Assembly: GCF_000759475.1 (NCBI RefSeq)
Contig: NZ_CP009454.1
Location: 2,232,001-2,296,000 of the forward strand
Length of the DNA stretch: 64,000 bases
Origin: Pantoea rwandensis
Lineage (GTDB): Bacteria; Pseudomonadota; Gammaproteobacteria; Enterobacterales; Enterobacteriaceae
Direction of reading: 5' to 3'
Under the pieces are notes generated by a model, which was not told the origin of the DNA, did no database searches, and was given only the letters and a program-made list of their open reading frames with translations. The first letter of the stretch is position 1, and the number at the start of each line of letters is the position of its first letter. Below are positions 17,838 through 26,804 of this stretch, piece by piece. The position numbers and the translations under genes are program-made.

Positions 17838-18005
17838 ATGAAAACGATGCTGTCACAGTGGTTCCATCGCCTGATCAACGCCACATCGACACCCGCTGAA
17901 GAGCGTGAATTCGATCTCAGCAATCATATTGATCTGCTGATCCCGGTCAGCCAGCTTTATGGCATTGAATTCCACCCGTCGGTTTATCGCTACTATGAGC
18001 GATGA
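17838..18005 (+). CDS. Small hypothetical protein, 55 residues
   Basis: This short gene is not recognised. It encodes a 55-residue soluble protein with an amphipathic N-terminal helix (MLSQWFHRLI) and an aromatic C-terminus (Tyr-Arg-Tyr-Tyr-Glu-Arg). ATG 17838 follows GGAGA with good spacing, and a clear terminator follows at 18061, so it is a self-contained unit. It lies between yeeO and fiu. Confidence 0.6.
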   Translation: MKTMLSQWFHRLINATSTPAEEREFDLSNHIDLLIPVSQLYGIEFHPSVYRYYER

Positions 18006-18060
18006 ACGCCTGCATCACGTTATGCGTTACAGCTACTGGAATGAACTGTGCGCGCTGCTT

Positions 18061-18092
18061 AAAAACCCGCTGCCCTGTCCAGCGGGTTTTTT
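18061..18092 (+). terminator. Rho-independent terminator
   Basis: AAAACCCGCT and AGCGGGTTTT form a 10-bp stem followed by TT, 55 bp after the small gene. The A- and T-rich arms would let it work on both strands. Confidence 0.8.
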
Positions 18093-18236
18093 GTGCCTGA
18101 ATGATAGCCCTTCCTGACGACTTCTTGAGCAAACCCTGACGCAACTCTCCTGCTGGCACTGATTGTATTAATTATGTAAGGCCACCGTAAAGAAATGTAT
18201 TCCCAAGCCGCTGCGCTCATGCAAGAATAAAAAAGT

Positions 18237-18263
18237 AAATGATAACCATTGGCGTTATCATTT
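18237..18263. promoter_or_regulatory. Fur box upstream of fiu
   Basis: A perfect dyad with 10-bp arms (AAATGATAAC / GTTATCATTT) around a 7-bp centre resembles the Fur operator GATAATGATAATCATTATC. It lies about 100 bp upstream of the fiu start, where iron-dependent repression is expected. Confidence 0.78.
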
Positions 18264-18364
18264 AGGTGTTGCATCCCGAGGCAGTGGAGGTCAGGGCAGG
18301 TTACATGCGCTGATTTGCCGGATGCGATGAGCCCGTCAATAACGATAAGAAATTTACCTTTTAA

Positions 18365-20644
18365 ATGGAAAACAATCGCAATTTGCCGTTTGGCAGTTTC
18401 AATTCGCTGACCCTGTTCACCGGGCTATGTATCGGTATTTCACCTGCTGCCGCTCTGGCCGCTGATAATGCCAACAAAAAAACAGACGATACTCTCGTGG
18501 TGACGGCGCAAACGCCTTCACTGTATGCGCCTAATACATCTGCCGATCCCAAATTCACGCGCCCGCTGGTGGATACCACCCGCACCATGACGGTGATTCC
18601 TGATCAGGTTATTAAAGATCAAGGCGTCAATAACCTGACCGATGCACTGAAGAATGTGCCAGGTGTGGGGGCGTTTTATGCTGGGGAAAATGGCAGTTCT
18701 TCGACCGGTGATGCCGTGTATATGCGTGGCATGGATACGTCGAACAGCATCTATGTGGACGGTATTCGTGATATTGGTAGCGTGACACGCGATACCTTTA
18801 ATACTCAGCAGATTGAAGTGATTAAAGGGCCGTCCGGCACCGATTACGGTCGCAGCGCGCCGTCGGGTTCAATCAACATGATCAGTAAGCAGCCGCGTCT
18901 GGACACGGGCCTGGATGCATCGGTCAGTGTCGGTAGTGCGTGGATGCGCCGCGGTACGCTGGACTATAACCAGGCTATCAACGACAGCAGCGCGTTTCGC
19001 CTCAATCTGATGGGCGAGAAAACCCACGATGCCGCACGCGATAATGTGCAAAATGAGCGTTATGGTGTCGCGCCTTCACTGGCATTGGGTCTGGATACGT
19101 CAACACGTTTATACCTGAACTATCTGCATGTACATCAGAACAATACGCCAGATGGTGGCATCCCAACCATCGGCCTGCCGGGATACGCATCGCCGACGGC
19201 AGCCACTTCTGCACTCAACCATTCTGGCAAAGTGGCGACCAGCAATTATTACGGCACCGATTCCGATTTCGATAAATCCACCACGGATAGCGGCACCGTT
19301 CGCTTCGAGCACGATCTCAGCGACAGCACCACGATTCGTAACACCACACGTTGGTCGCGCGTGAAGCAGGAGTATCTGCTGACCGCAGTAATGGGCAGCA
19401 CCATTACTACGCCAAATCCTAATGATGTTGGCACCTGGACCTGGACGCGCAACGTAAACCTGAAAGATGTCAGTAACCGCATTCTTACCAACCAGACCAA
19501 TATTACCTCGAAATTCTATACCGGTTCAGTGGGGCATGATGTCAGTGCTGGCGTGGAATTCACGCGTGAAAACCAGACCAACTACGGCGTCAACGCCATT
19601 ACTGCGCCTGCGGTTAACATCTACCATCCGATCAGCAGCATTTCTGTGGGAGGGCTGGATCGCAACGGCGCCAATGCCAACGGGCAGACCGATACCACCG
19701 GAATTTATGCCTTCGATACGCTGGCTATGACCAAAAACTTCGAGCTGAACGGCGGCATTCGTCTTGATAGCTATCACACCGATTATGACAGTGCCACGGC
19801 GTGTGGCGGCAGCGGGCGCGGTGCACTAGCGTGTCCGACGGGCATCGCACGCGGCACGCCGCTCACTACCGTTGATACGGCCAAGTCTGGCAATCTGGTG
19901 AACTGGAAAGCGGGTGCGCTCTATCGTCTGACCGAGCAGGGCAATGTTTACGTCAACTATGCTATTTCTCAGCAGCCTCCAGGCGGCAGCAGCTTTGCGC
20001 TGGCGGCAGGTGGCACCGGCAATAGTGCTAACCGCACTGATTTCAAACCGCAAAAAGCCAAATCAAGCGAAGTGGGAACCAAATGGCAGGTGCTGGATAA
20101 ACGCCTGTTGTTGAATGCTGCACTGTTCCGTACCGATATCGAGAATGAAGTGGACGCTAACGACGACGGCACTTATTCGCAAACCGGTAAAAAACGCGTA
20201 GAGGGCTATGAGCTTTCAGCTACCGGCAACATCACCCCAGATTGGGAAGTGATCGCCGGTTACACCCAGCAGCACGCTTCGGTGAAAGAGGGCGCAGCGG
20301 TTGCTCAGGATGGCTCTTCTGCTATCGCTTATACACCGAAACACGCCTTCACCTTGTGGACGCAATATCAGGCCACTGATGCGATTTCTGTTGGCGCGGG
20401 TGCGCGTTACGTGGGCAGTTTGCGTCGCGGCAGCGATGGTGCGGTAGGCACGCCAGACCATACAGAAGGATATTGGGTGGCCGATGCGAAGCTGGGCTAC
20501 AAGGTTAATAATAACCTCGATCTGCAGCTCAACGCGTACAATATTTTCGATACCAACTATGTGGCTTCCATCAATAAGAGTGGTTACCGCTACCATCCGG
20601 GTGAGCCACGTACCTTCCTGTTAACGGCAAACGTGCACTTCTAA
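18365..20644 (+). CDS. fiu: Catecholate siderophore receptor Fiu
   Basis: This is an outer-membrane TonB-dependent receptor that imports ferric catecholates (dihydroxybenzoylserine and similar). The 759-residue product matches E. coli Fiu (760) almost throughout: MENNRN start, signal peptide to about residue 31, TonB box DDTLVVTA, plug domain (NVPGVGAFYAGENG, IKGPSGTDYGRSAPSGSINM), and a barrel ending RTFLLTANVHF with the terminal Phe needed for outer-membrane insertion. It is preceded by a Fur box and followed after 47 bp by ybiX, as in E. coli. Confidence 0.95.
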   Translation: MENNRNLPFGSFNSLTLFTGLCIGISPAAALAADNANKKTDDTLVVTAQTPSLYAPNTSADPKFTRPLVDTTRTMTVIPDQVIKDQGVNNLTDALKNVPGVGAFYAGENGSSSTGDAVYMRGMDTSNSIYVDGIRDIGSVTRDTFNTQQIEVIKGPSGTDYGRSAPSGSINMISKQPRLDTGLDASVSVGSAWMRRGTLDYNQAINDSSAFRLNLMGEKTHDAARDNVQNERYGVAPSLALGLDTSTRLYLNYLHVHQNNTPDGGIPTIGLPGYASPTAATSALNHSGKVATSNYYGTDSDFDKSTTDSGTVRFEHDLSDSTTIRNTTRWSRVKQEYLLTAVMGSTITTPNPNDVGTWTWTRNVNLKDVSNRILTNQTNITSKFYTGSVGHDVSAGVEFTRENQTNYGVNAITAPAVNIYHPISSISVGGLDRNGANANGQTDTTGIYAFDTLAMTKNFELNGGIRLDSYHTDYDSATACGGSGRGALACPTGIARGTPLTTVDTAKSGNLVNWKAGALYRLTEQGNVYVNYAISQQPPGGSSFALAAGGTGNSANRTDFKPQKAKSSEVGTKWQVLDKRLLLNAALFRTDIENEVDANDDGTYSQTGKKRVEGYELSATGNITPDWEVIAGYTQQHASVKEGAAVAQDGSSAIAYTPKHAFTLWTQYQATDAISVGAGARYVGSLRRGSDGAVGTPDHTEGYWVADAKLGYKVNNNLDLQLNAYNIFDTNYVASINKSGYRYHPGEPRTFLLTANVHF

Positions 20645-20654
20645 GATTCACCAT

Positions 20655-20670
20655 GGGGCGTTCGCGCCCC
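20655..20670 (+). terminator. Short hairpin between fiu and ybiX
   Basis: GGGGCG and CGCCCC close a TTCG tetraloop. No T-run follows. It may stabilise the fiu message or dampen readthrough rather than stop it. Confidence 0.4.
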
Positions 20671-20691
20671 TATTTATGAGAGAACACCGCG

Positions 20692-21369
20692 ATGATGTAT
20701 CACATTCCTGCAGTACTGACGCCAGAAGACGTGGCGAATTTCAGTTCGCTGCTGCAACAGGCCGAATGGATTGACGGACGCGCCACGGTGGGCAGCCAGG
20801 GCGCCACGGTAAAAAATAATCAGCAGATTGATACGCGTACGCCGCTTTATGATCGCTTGCAAACCGCAGTGATGCAGGCTTTGAACAACAATCCGCTGTT
20901 CTTCTCTGCTGCACTACCGCGCTCCATTTCTACACCGCTGTTTAACCGTTACGAACAGGGTGAAACCTACGGCTTTCACGTTGATGGCGCGGTGAGACAT
21001 AACGGTGCCGCTGGCTGGATGCGAACCGATCTCTCGGCCACGCTCTTTCTCAGTGAACCTGACAGTTATGACGGCGGCGAACTGGTGATTGAAGACACTT
21101 ATGGTCAACATAAGGTGAAATTGCCTGCCGGCCATCTGGTGCTTTACCCTTCGAGCAGTCTGCACTGTGTCACACCGGTGACGCGCGGCGCACGTGTGGC
21201 GTCGTTTCTGTGGATTCAGTCGATGGTGCGTGATGATAAGCAACGCGCCATGCTGTTCGAACTGGACCGCAATATCCAAAGCCTCAAAGCGCGTCATGGT
21301 GATAGCGATGAGCTGCTGTCCCTGCTGAACATGTATCACAACCTGTTGCGGGGGTGGACGGAAGTGTAA
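20692..21369 (+). CDS. ybiX: Fe(II)/2-oxoglutarate-dependent dioxygenase YbiX (PiuC family)
   Basis: This 225-residue PKHD-type hydroxylase has the iron ligands HVD near residue 98 and a His in SSSLHCV near residue 161, followed by the 2-oxoglutarate-binding Arg. YbiX/PiuC genes regularly sit beside catecholate-receptor genes, and this one follows fiu in the same order as in E. coli. The reaction is unknown; a role in handling imported siderophore is inferred. ATG 20692 has GAGAG upstream. Confidence 0.92.
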   Translation: MMYHIPAVLTPEDVANFSSLLQQAEWIDGRATVGSQGATVKNNQQIDTRTPLYDRLQTAVMQALNNNPLFFSAALPRSISTPLFNRYEQGETYGFHVDGAVRHNGAAGWMRTDLSATLFLSEPDSYDGGELVIEDTYGQHKVKLPAGHLVLYPSSSLHCVTPVTRGARVASFLWIQSMVRDDKQRAMLFELDRNIQSLKARHGDSDELLSLLNMYHNLLRGWTEV

Positions 21370-21413
21370 CGAATGAGGGGGGCTTGCAGAGTGCACGCCT
21401 TCACCTGATGACG

Positions 21414-21437
21414 CAAAGGTTCATATTTGAACCTTTG
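21414..21437. repeat. Perfect inverted repeat, first copy
   Basis: CAAAGGTTCA and TGAACCTTTG flank TATT, 45 bp after the ybiX stop. There is no T-run, so it looks more like an operator than a terminator. A second, similar site lies at 21485. Confidence 0.6.
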
Positions 21438-21484
21438 ACCTGTTCTATTGAGCGTCCTGGCGTTTAAAATTCAAATCACGCTAT

Positions 21485-21508
21485 GAAAGGCTCAATAAAT
21501 GAACCTTA
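21485..21508. repeat. Inverted repeat, second copy
   Basis: GAAAGGCTCA and TGAACCTTAA flank ATAA, the same arms as the site at 21414 with a few differences. Site centres are 71 bp apart, near seven helical turns. Confidence 0.5.
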
Positions 21509-21581
21509 AGCGCGCAAAGTCTGGTGAGTGATGTCGAAGTCAGTGTGCCAGAGACGAGGGAGCAACCGTGTGATTAACAGC

Positions 21582-21613
21582 AAAAAGCCCGCTCAGGTTT
21601 CCCTGAGCGGGCT
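21582..21613 (-). terminator. Terminator of the tRNA-Asn gene
   Basis: An 11-bp stem (GCCCGCTCAGG/CCTGAGCGGGC) with a 4-base loop is followed on the minus strand by TTTTTG, 11 bp beyond the tRNA 3' end. Confidence 0.85.
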
Positions 21614-21623
21614 TCTCTAAATA

Positions 21624-21699
21624 TGGCTCCTCTGACTGGACTCGAACCAGTGACATACGGATTAACAGTCCGCCGTTCTACCGACTGAACTACAGAGGA
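21624..21699 (-). tRNA. tRNA-Asn (anticodon GTT)
   Basis: This is a 76-nt cloverleaf on the minus strand: acceptor TCCTCTG/CAGAGGA, D-arm with AGTCGGTAGA, anticodon GTT (plus-strand 21664-21666) in the stem CGGAC/GTCCG context, T-arm GGTTCGAGTCC, discriminator G and encoded CCA. It lies beside mtfA as asnT does in E. coli. The asn tRNA 3' ends are the known integration site of high-pathogenicity-island integrases; no integrase lies on the 3' side here. Confidence 0.97.
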
Positions 21700-21802
21700 A
21701 TCGTGTGAACGAGGCGCATATTAATGGCACCTCCTGAATGTGTCAACAGCTAGAAATACATTTGCATTCAACTGGCTAGCAATAGTACAAAGCGATCGCG
21801 AT

Positions 21803-22570
21803 TTAATCAGAACCTGCTGAAAGACGCGCCATCGGGTCCTGACGATAAAACAGTTGTAAGTGGCGATACATCGCAGGGAAGCGATCCGCCAGTAAATCAG
21901 GGGCGCTGAAAAAGTATTCCGACAGCACTGCAAAGCATTCGGCAGGATCGCTGGCAGCGTAGGGATCGATAGTCGCCGCCTGTTCACCCACCAATTCCAC
22001 TTCCGCCTCAATCTCTTCCATCGCCTGTAGCAAGTCCTTCTCCCATTGGGCGACATCTCGTAAGGCAATGGCGGGAATACCGCTGGTATAGCCGCTGCCG
22101 CGTGCATCGAGTTTATGCGCGATTTCATGGATGACGAGGTTGTAGCCGGAAAGGTCGAAAGAGTCCTGAATATCCAGGGCATTTAACACCACCGGACCTT
22201 GTGTCCAGCTTTGACCAGCATGCACTGCAGGTGCCTGGTGGACTAAGCCGCTGCTGTCTTCCCAACGGTCGTCAACATTGAAGGGCTCGGGATAAATTAA
22301 CACTTCATGAAAGCCATCCAGCCACTCCAGACCGAGCTTCAACACGGGCAGGCAAAACAGCAAGGCAAGGCGTGCCAGCTGTCGTTCGTCGAGTTGCAGT
22401 CCATTCAACAGCGAGATTTTTTTTTGTTGCAGAAAGCGTTGGGCAAGCGTGGTCAGGACGCTTTGCTCTTCAGTCGTCAGCAGCGAGAAGATCGGTTGCG
22501 CCAGCGCCTGTTGCCAGGGAAGTGCCGTGACGGTTGTATCTACCTGCGCATTCCATGGCCATTTGAACAT
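21803..22570 (-). CDS. mtfA: MtfA, Mlc-titration factor (zinc peptidase)
   Basis: MtfA binds the glucose repressor Mlc and relieves repression of ptsG. It has the zinc-metallopeptidase motif HEIAHK (HExxH) near residue 150 and a distal Glu ligand in [13 protein letters not shown]. The 255-residue sequence follows E. coli MtfA through [33 protein letters not shown] and [12 protein letters not shown]. Start ATG 22570 gives MFKWPW, matching MIKWPW in E. coli. It is next to tRNA-Asn, the same neighbourhood as in E. coli. Confidence 0.95.
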   Translation of the reverse strand: MFKWPWNAQVDTTVTALPWQQALAQPIFSLLTTEEQSVLTTLAQRFLQQKKISLLNGLQLDERQLARLALLFCLPVLKLGLEWLDGFHEVLIYPEPFNVDDRWEDSSGLVHQAPAVHAGQSWTQGPVVLNALDIQDSFDLSGYNLVIHEIAHKLDARGSGYTSGIPAIALRDVAQWEKDLLQAMEEIEAEVELVGEQAATIDPYAASDPAECFAVLSEYFFSAPDLLADRFPAMYRHLQLFYRQDPMARLSAGSD

Positions 22571-22701
22571 CGCGCGACTCACTCTGCAGGGCGGAAAGGG
22601 TTATCCTGGCGCGACAAAAAAGAAAATGCCAGCGCGGAATCAAAGCCGTGTATTCAATCAGTTACTGCAGGTTTTTTCTGTGATTAAGATGGCAAAGCAG
22701 G

Positions 22702-22731
22702 AAAATTGCCCTCACCCAGGCGGGTGAGGGC
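22702..22731 (-). terminator. Terminator of the ASCH-like gene
   Basis: A 10-bp perfect stem (GCCCTCACCC/GGGTGAGGGC) is followed on the minus strand by AATTTTCC, 10 bp after the stop codon. Confidence 0.75.
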
Positions 22732-22740
22732 TGAAGACAG

Positions 22741-23421
22741 TTAACTCTCGCGATCAACGCGTTGAAACTCGATCACCCATACCCACGGGTTCACTTCCCA
22801 ACTGGTGGCGCCATACTGCTTCTGCCACGCTTTACGATAGGCTTCTTTCGGCGATTCTGCGTTCATGTTCATCGTGAAGAAGTTATTCAGGAAGTGCGTA
22901 TCTGTTTGTACGCCTTCAGCCATGATGTCATCTTCACTGATGTCCTGAATCTTTTCAGCACGTACCGAGGTAATCGCCAAATCAATACGGCTGGCCCAGC
23001 GCGGCATATGAATCGCCGTTTGCCAGCCAAACTGCTCGGCGTGCTCCACATCGTCATCCAACTGACCCAGTTCATTGCTGTCGGAACGATACTGACAGAA
23101 AGCCGGGCTACGGAACGGCAGTGGATCGCGTTCATATTCGGCGAGTTGCTCTTCTGGCACGATGGGGCCGCGCCAGGTTTCACGCACCCACAATCGGTCA
23201 CCTGCCTGGCCAAACGGGCAGTGCGAGCTGACATCTGCCATCGACATCAATTTATAGCCATGCAAATGGTTGGCGCTAACGTCAAATGCATGCACGCCTT
23301 CGTGATGATCCTGGCCTGGGCCAAAAGCCTGGGTTTTCATAATGCGCCGGGTTTGCGTCTGCTGGCCAACCAGCAGGGCGCGGACCCGCTGTTCGGAAAA
23401 AAGAATCGGCCGTTCTTTCAT
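22741..23421 (-). CDS. Phage-type ASCH/PUA-like protein, 226 residues
   Basis: The opening KERPILFSEQRVRALLVGQQTQTRR and the segment GDRLWVRETWRGP (given here as separate motifs) match a protein family common in enterobacterial prophages and built on an ASCH (PUA-like, probably RNA-binding) fold. The C-terminus EVNPWVWVIEFQRV also fits. ATG 23421 has GAGGT 6-10 bp upstream; an ATG at 23433 has none. It stands alone with its own terminator and no other phage genes, so it is either a domesticated prophage gene or a chromosomal member of the family. The function is unknown. Confidence 0.65.
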   Translation of the reverse strand: MKERPILFSEQRVRALLVGQQTQTRRIMKTQAFGPGQDHHEGVHAFDVSANHLHGYKLMSMADVSSHCPFGQAGDRLWVRETWRGPIVPEEQLAEYERDPLPFRSPAFCQYRSDSNELGQLDDDVEHAEQFGWQTAIHMPRWASRIDLAITSVRAEKIQDISEDDIMAEGVQTDTHFLNNFFTMNMNAESPKEAYRKAWQKQYGATSWEVNPWVWVIEFQRVDRES

Positions 23422-24011
23422 TACGTACCTCATGTAGTGTTACTCACCCGGAAAACTTCGACGAATCACCCGCATCAGCAGATGTGAGAGTTAGCATAAT
23501 GGGTTTGAATCAATTTGCTTAATAATTTGTCGCCTCAGTATCAGGCTATTCCTGCATATTCCGGTTTTAAAAATGGCGCTTAAGCAAAATACATGCTGGA
23601 AATGCCTTCTCAGGCGAGAGAAAACCAGAAATATCCCCTATACAGTACGTTATAACGGCCTGCATGGGAATCTTTTCAGATTTTCCCGTGAGCGTTTATC
23701 GCTTTTACCTTGTGATAGTTAGCATCATTAACTGGAATAATTCAAAAGCGTGAATACTGTTGATGGTGGAAATAGATTACGCCTGTTTAACAGAGTTATT
23801 TAACTGCAATGACGCTAAGGAAATGCCTAAAACGTGATCTCCGCTGGGAAAGCGACATTAACAGCGCTATAACAAGATCGGGATCGCATTTTTACGCTTT
23901 GCACATCCAGGAAGGATGTAAAAAAAGTGTCACGACCAGACCGCTATGATGTCCCCAGGAGCAGCACCCTGAATTGGCGGTGCTTTTATAACAGCAATAA
24001 GGAGAAGCACG
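23422..24011. other. Intergenic region of 590 bp
   Basis: No gene with a convincing ribosome site was found. Near the right end (23963-23987), AGCACC/GGTGCT with a 10-base loop is followed by TTTT, 25 bp before the yedJ start. It could be an attenuator of yedJ or the end of a small RNA. The rest is AT-rich with no recognised site. Confidence 0.45.
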
Positions 24012-24710
24012 ATGTCACTCACCCGCTGGCAACAACGCTACGAGAACTGGCTGCAGCAAAACTGGCTGCACGATGATAAAGCCCATGATATCGCGCACCT
24101 GCGTCGTGTCTGGATGAGCGCCACGCGCATCATGCAGCACAGTGCAGCCGATCCTATGGTGGTCCTCACCGCCTGTTACTTCCATGACGTGGTTAACCTT
24201 CCCAAAAACCATCCAGAGCGCCATCTGGCTTCCACCTATGCGGCTGAAGAGACACGCCGAATTTTGCAGCAGGACTTTCCGGACTTCCCACAGGAATTGC
24301 TCGAGGGTGTCGCCCATGCTGTCCAGGCGCACAGTTTCAGCGCACGCATCACGCCACTGACATTGGAAGCAAAAATTGTTCAGGATGCCGATCGCCTCGA
24401 GTCTTTAGGTGCTATCGGCCTCGCACGCGTTTTCTACACGGCCGGGGCGTTGGGCCGTCCGCTGTTTGACAGTGAAGATCCATTAGGAAAAGAACGTGAA
24501 TTAGACGATGTGAAATGGACGTTGGACCACTTCCAGAAGAAACTTTTACGCTTGCCCGAAACCATGCAAACCGAAGCGGGGCGCCTGCTGGCGGAGCATA
24601 ATGCGGATTTCCTGGTGCACTATATGGCTAAGCTGTGCGCGGAATTGCAGGGCAATCTCACCAGCATTGATGAGTCTGTATTAAGGGATTTCAGCCCTAT
24701 ACACTCTTAA
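24012..24710 (+). CDS. yedJ: HD-domain phosphohydrolase YedJ
   Basis: This 232-residue metal-dependent HD-superfamily hydrolase has the HD motif YFHDVVN near residue 57, an upstream His in KAHDIAHLRRV, and QDADRLESLGAIGLARVF near residue 125, as in E. coli YedJ (231 residues). The substrate is unknown, probably a nucleotide. In E. coli it lies next to dcm-vsr; here two genes, a ribbon-helix-helix protein and a chemoreceptor, separate it from dcm. ATG 24012 follows AAGGAG. Confidence 0.9.
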   Translation: MSLTRWQQRYENWLQQNWLHDDKAHDIAHLRRVWMSATRIMQHSAADPMVVLTACYFHDVVNLPKNHPERHLASTYAAEETRRILQQDFPDFPQELLEGVAHAVQAHSFSARITPLTLEAKIVQDADRLESLGAIGLARVFYTAGALGRPLFDSEDPLGKERELDDVKWTLDHFQKKLLRLPETMQTEAGRLLAEHNADFLVHYMAKLCAELQGNLTSIDESVLRDFSPIHS

Positions 24711-24786
24711 TATTAAATTTTTATGACAGTCTGTTAACTTTCATCTTCTTCCGCTACGTTGTTGTAAATCAAAAGGGAGTATGAAG

Positions 24787-25035
24787 ATGACCGAGACCGT
24801 TAACTTAACCATTAAAATTGACCCGGCTCTGAAAGAGCACATCAAACAGTTAGCCGCCGATAACCAAATCTCCATGAGTCAGGAGATCGTTAACCGCCTG
24901 CAGGCCAGTTTACATGCGGTTGAGCAACCGGCCGTCGATAGTCTGAATACCGAAGAAGCGGTCGCTGAACAGCTCTCCGCGTCTGAACTGAAGCAGGTAC
25001 GTGCACTGCTGAAGAAAGGCAAAAAGAAAAAATAA
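24787..25035 (+). CDS. Ribbon-helix-helix (Arc-type) DNA-binding protein
   Basis: This 82-residue protein has an Arc/MetJ-like ribbon-helix-helix fold: a basic beta strand (VNLTIKIDPAL), then two helices with SMSQEIVNRLQASL, the usual Arc pattern. A spacer of about 30 residues leads to a lysine-rich tail (KKGKKKK) that may bind DNA or RNA non-specifically. ATG 24787 is preferred over 24781 because GGGAG at 24775-24779 is spaced correctly only from it. No toxin gene is adjacent, so it is probably a transcription regulator rather than an antitoxin. Its target is unknown. Confidence 0.75.
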   Translation: MTETVNLTIKIDPALKEHIKQLAADNQISMSQEIVNRLQASLHAVEQPAVDSLNTEEAVAEQLSASELKQVRALLKKGKKKK

Positions 25036-25042
25036 GCGATAT

Positions 25043-25071
25043 AAAAAACCCGTCATTGACGGGTTTTTTTA
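25043..25071. terminator. Bidirectional terminator between convergent genes
   Basis: AAAAAACCCGTC and GACGGGTTTTTTT form a strong stem with A- and T-runs on both sides. It serves the ribbon-helix-helix gene and the convergent chemoreceptor gene. Confidence 0.9.
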
Positions 25072-25080
25072 TCTTTGTAC

Positions 25081-26682
25081 TCAAGCGGCATCGACGCGGA
25101 ATTGCTGTGCCCGCTGGGCGAGGCGATCAGAGAGTTCACGCAATTGTGTAGCCGAATTGACCTGATGGGCGTTGAGCGCTTCGTTTTGCTGTAGCTGATT
25201 ACTCATCTCCACCACTTCGTGCGCAATTTTACTGACGCGGTGACTTTGCGCGGTGCTATTTTGCTGCAACTCATCGAGTTGCGTTACGACTCCCGACACC
25301 GCGCCGCTGATTTGTGTAAACAACACTTCCAGCGCTTTCACTTTGTCAAAACCATCATTCACATGCTGCTGGGTGTGCTGAATTAAACCATCAATCTGAC
25401 GCGTTGATTCACCACTCTTTTGCGACAGCAGTCCCATCTCTTTGGCGACGACGGAGAAACTGCGACCGTACGAACCGGCGTGGGCGGATTCAATCGCGGC
25501 ATTCAACGACAGCAAACGGGTTTGCATCGACAGGCTATCCAGCATGCCGACAATTCCGGCGATATCACCCGAAGCTGTAACGATCTGCTGCATTTTGAGT
25601 TCCATATTGTCGACTTCCGTGGCGCAGTTGCGCATCAGGGCATCGGCTGACTGCGCCTCCTGTGTGGCCTGCTGCGAGAACTGCGCACCAATTTCGACCT
25701 CTTCAGACACGCGATGTAAACGCTGTGACAAATGGTGGAAGCTGGCATTCTGCGCCTGATGTTGTTGCATGACTTGTTCGTTATGCTGCTGCATATCTTC
25801 TGCACCGGCCGCCACGCTGACCGCAACAGTATTAATGTCACTGACAATCTGCTGCAGACCGAAGCGCATCGACTCGATCGACTGAAACAGCTGGCGCGTC
25901 TCCAGGCACTGGCGACGCGGCGTGTCATGGCTCGGTACCAGGTCACCTGTGGCAATCTGTTCCAGCTGTCGGTTGGCGCGTCGTAGCGGCAATAGCACGC
26001 CGCGCATCAGCAGGCTGGAGGCCAGCACCAGTAGCGCCATCAAAATGGCACTAACGATCAGCGACATATTGCGACTCTGCTTTAGCGTACTGAGGGTATT
26101 TTGATTCACGCTGCTCAACTGATGGTTGGCTTGTTCAATCTCGCTGAACCAGGCATCGTTAAACTGCTGCTGGAATGCCTGCATCGGCACCATAAAGAAG
26201 GCATTGATGTCATTGGCCGCTAACCCTTTCAACTGCTCTTGCAAACCTTCCGCTAACATTGCAAAGCCCTGAGCCAGCGGGCTGTCCGCTTTAGCATGGT
26301 AGGCGGTGAACAGTGCTTGGGCTTTTTTTAACGAATCATCAGAGGCGGCCGCCAGACTTTTCCAGCTATCGACTGAGCCGCTTTGCTGATCCTGCATTAA
26401 ATAGATACCGGCACGGTGGCTGTTATCACTGGCGGTGAGCAACTCGATACGTGCTTTATCCAGCAGGGCCAATCTTTCCCGCAGTTGATTGGCTTGCTGG
26501 AGTGAAATTTGCGTCTGATTAACGTGATTACTGAGCAGCAGTACGCCCGCGAACTGCAGTAAACAAAACAGCACGATAAACAGCAAAAACTGGCTGCGCA
26601 GGCTGGTCAGCCAAAGCGGCATACGCCAGGTAAGACGAGTACGTAAACGCAGCGGTAACGAGATTACAGAAAGGAGTGACAT
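25081..26682 (-). CDS. Methyl-accepting chemotaxis-like protein with atypical signalling tip
   Basis: This 533-residue transmembrane receptor has a membrane segment at residues ~30-50, a periplasmic helical region to ~205, a second membrane segment at ~207-228, a HAMP-like linker and a long coiled-coil signalling domain. The hairpin tip that should read [20 protein letters not shown] reads LSMQTRLLSLNAAIESAHAG. Positions equivalent to Tsr F373, N376, R388 and E391 are M, R, H and S. Those residues contact CheA/CheW or the receptor trimer, so normal kinase control is doubtful. No C-terminal NWETF pentapeptide is present. It lies between yedJ and dcm, where E. coli has no receptor. Confidence 0.85.
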   Translation of the reverse strand: MSLLSVISLPLRLRTRLTWRMPLWLTSLRSQFLLFIVLFCLLQFAGVLLLSNHVNQTQISLQQANQLRERLALLDKARIELLTASDNSHRAGIYLMQDQQSGSVDSWKSLAAASDDSLKKAQALFTAYHAKADSPLAQGFAMLAEGLQEQLKGLAANDINAFFMVPMQAFQQQFNDAWFSEIEQANHQLSSVNQNTLSTLKQSRNMSLIVSAILMALLVLASSLLMRGVLLPLRRANRQLEQIATGDLVPSHDTPRRQCLETRQLFQSIESMRFGLQQIVSDINTVAVSVAAGAEDMQQHNEQVMQQHQAQNASFHHLSQRLHRVSEEVEIGAQFSQQATQEAQSADALMRNCATEVDNMELKMQQIVTASGDIAGIVGMLDSLSMQTRLLSLNAAIESAHAGSYGRSFSVVAKEMGLLSQKSGESTRQIDGLIQHTQQHVNDGFDKVKALEVLFTQISGAVSGVVTQLDELQQNSTAQSHRVSKIAHEVVEMSNQLQQNEALNAHQVNSATQLRELSDRLAQRAQQFRVDAA

Positions 26683-26804
26683 CTAACGCCCCCAAAAATA
26701 AAAAGGAGTATTGGGAGCGGGCGTGACAGTTCGGTGACAGCGGACGCGATTCAGCGCAAAACAGCATAATGCGCGTCCCTAAAGGAAATTATGGCCCTGT
26801 GGCG

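Noticed and set aside
22762..23487. Plus-strand frame of 241 codons over the ASCH-like gene
   Set aside because: The minus-strand product has recognisable family motifs (KERPILFS, GDRLWVRETW); the plus-strand frame does not.
23573..23722. A 49-codon plus-strand frame in the gap before yedJ
   Set aside because: No ribosome site precedes its ATG and the composition is not protein-like.
23899..23936. Hairpin ACATCC/GGATGT with an A-run before yedJ as a terminator
   Set aside because: The A-run follows on the plus strand, so neither strand gives stem followed by T.
24787..25035. Ribbon-helix-helix gene as the antitoxin of a toxin-antitoxin pair
   Set aside because: No small toxin gene lies beside it on the same strand; the next gene is a convergent chemoreceptor after a strong terminator.
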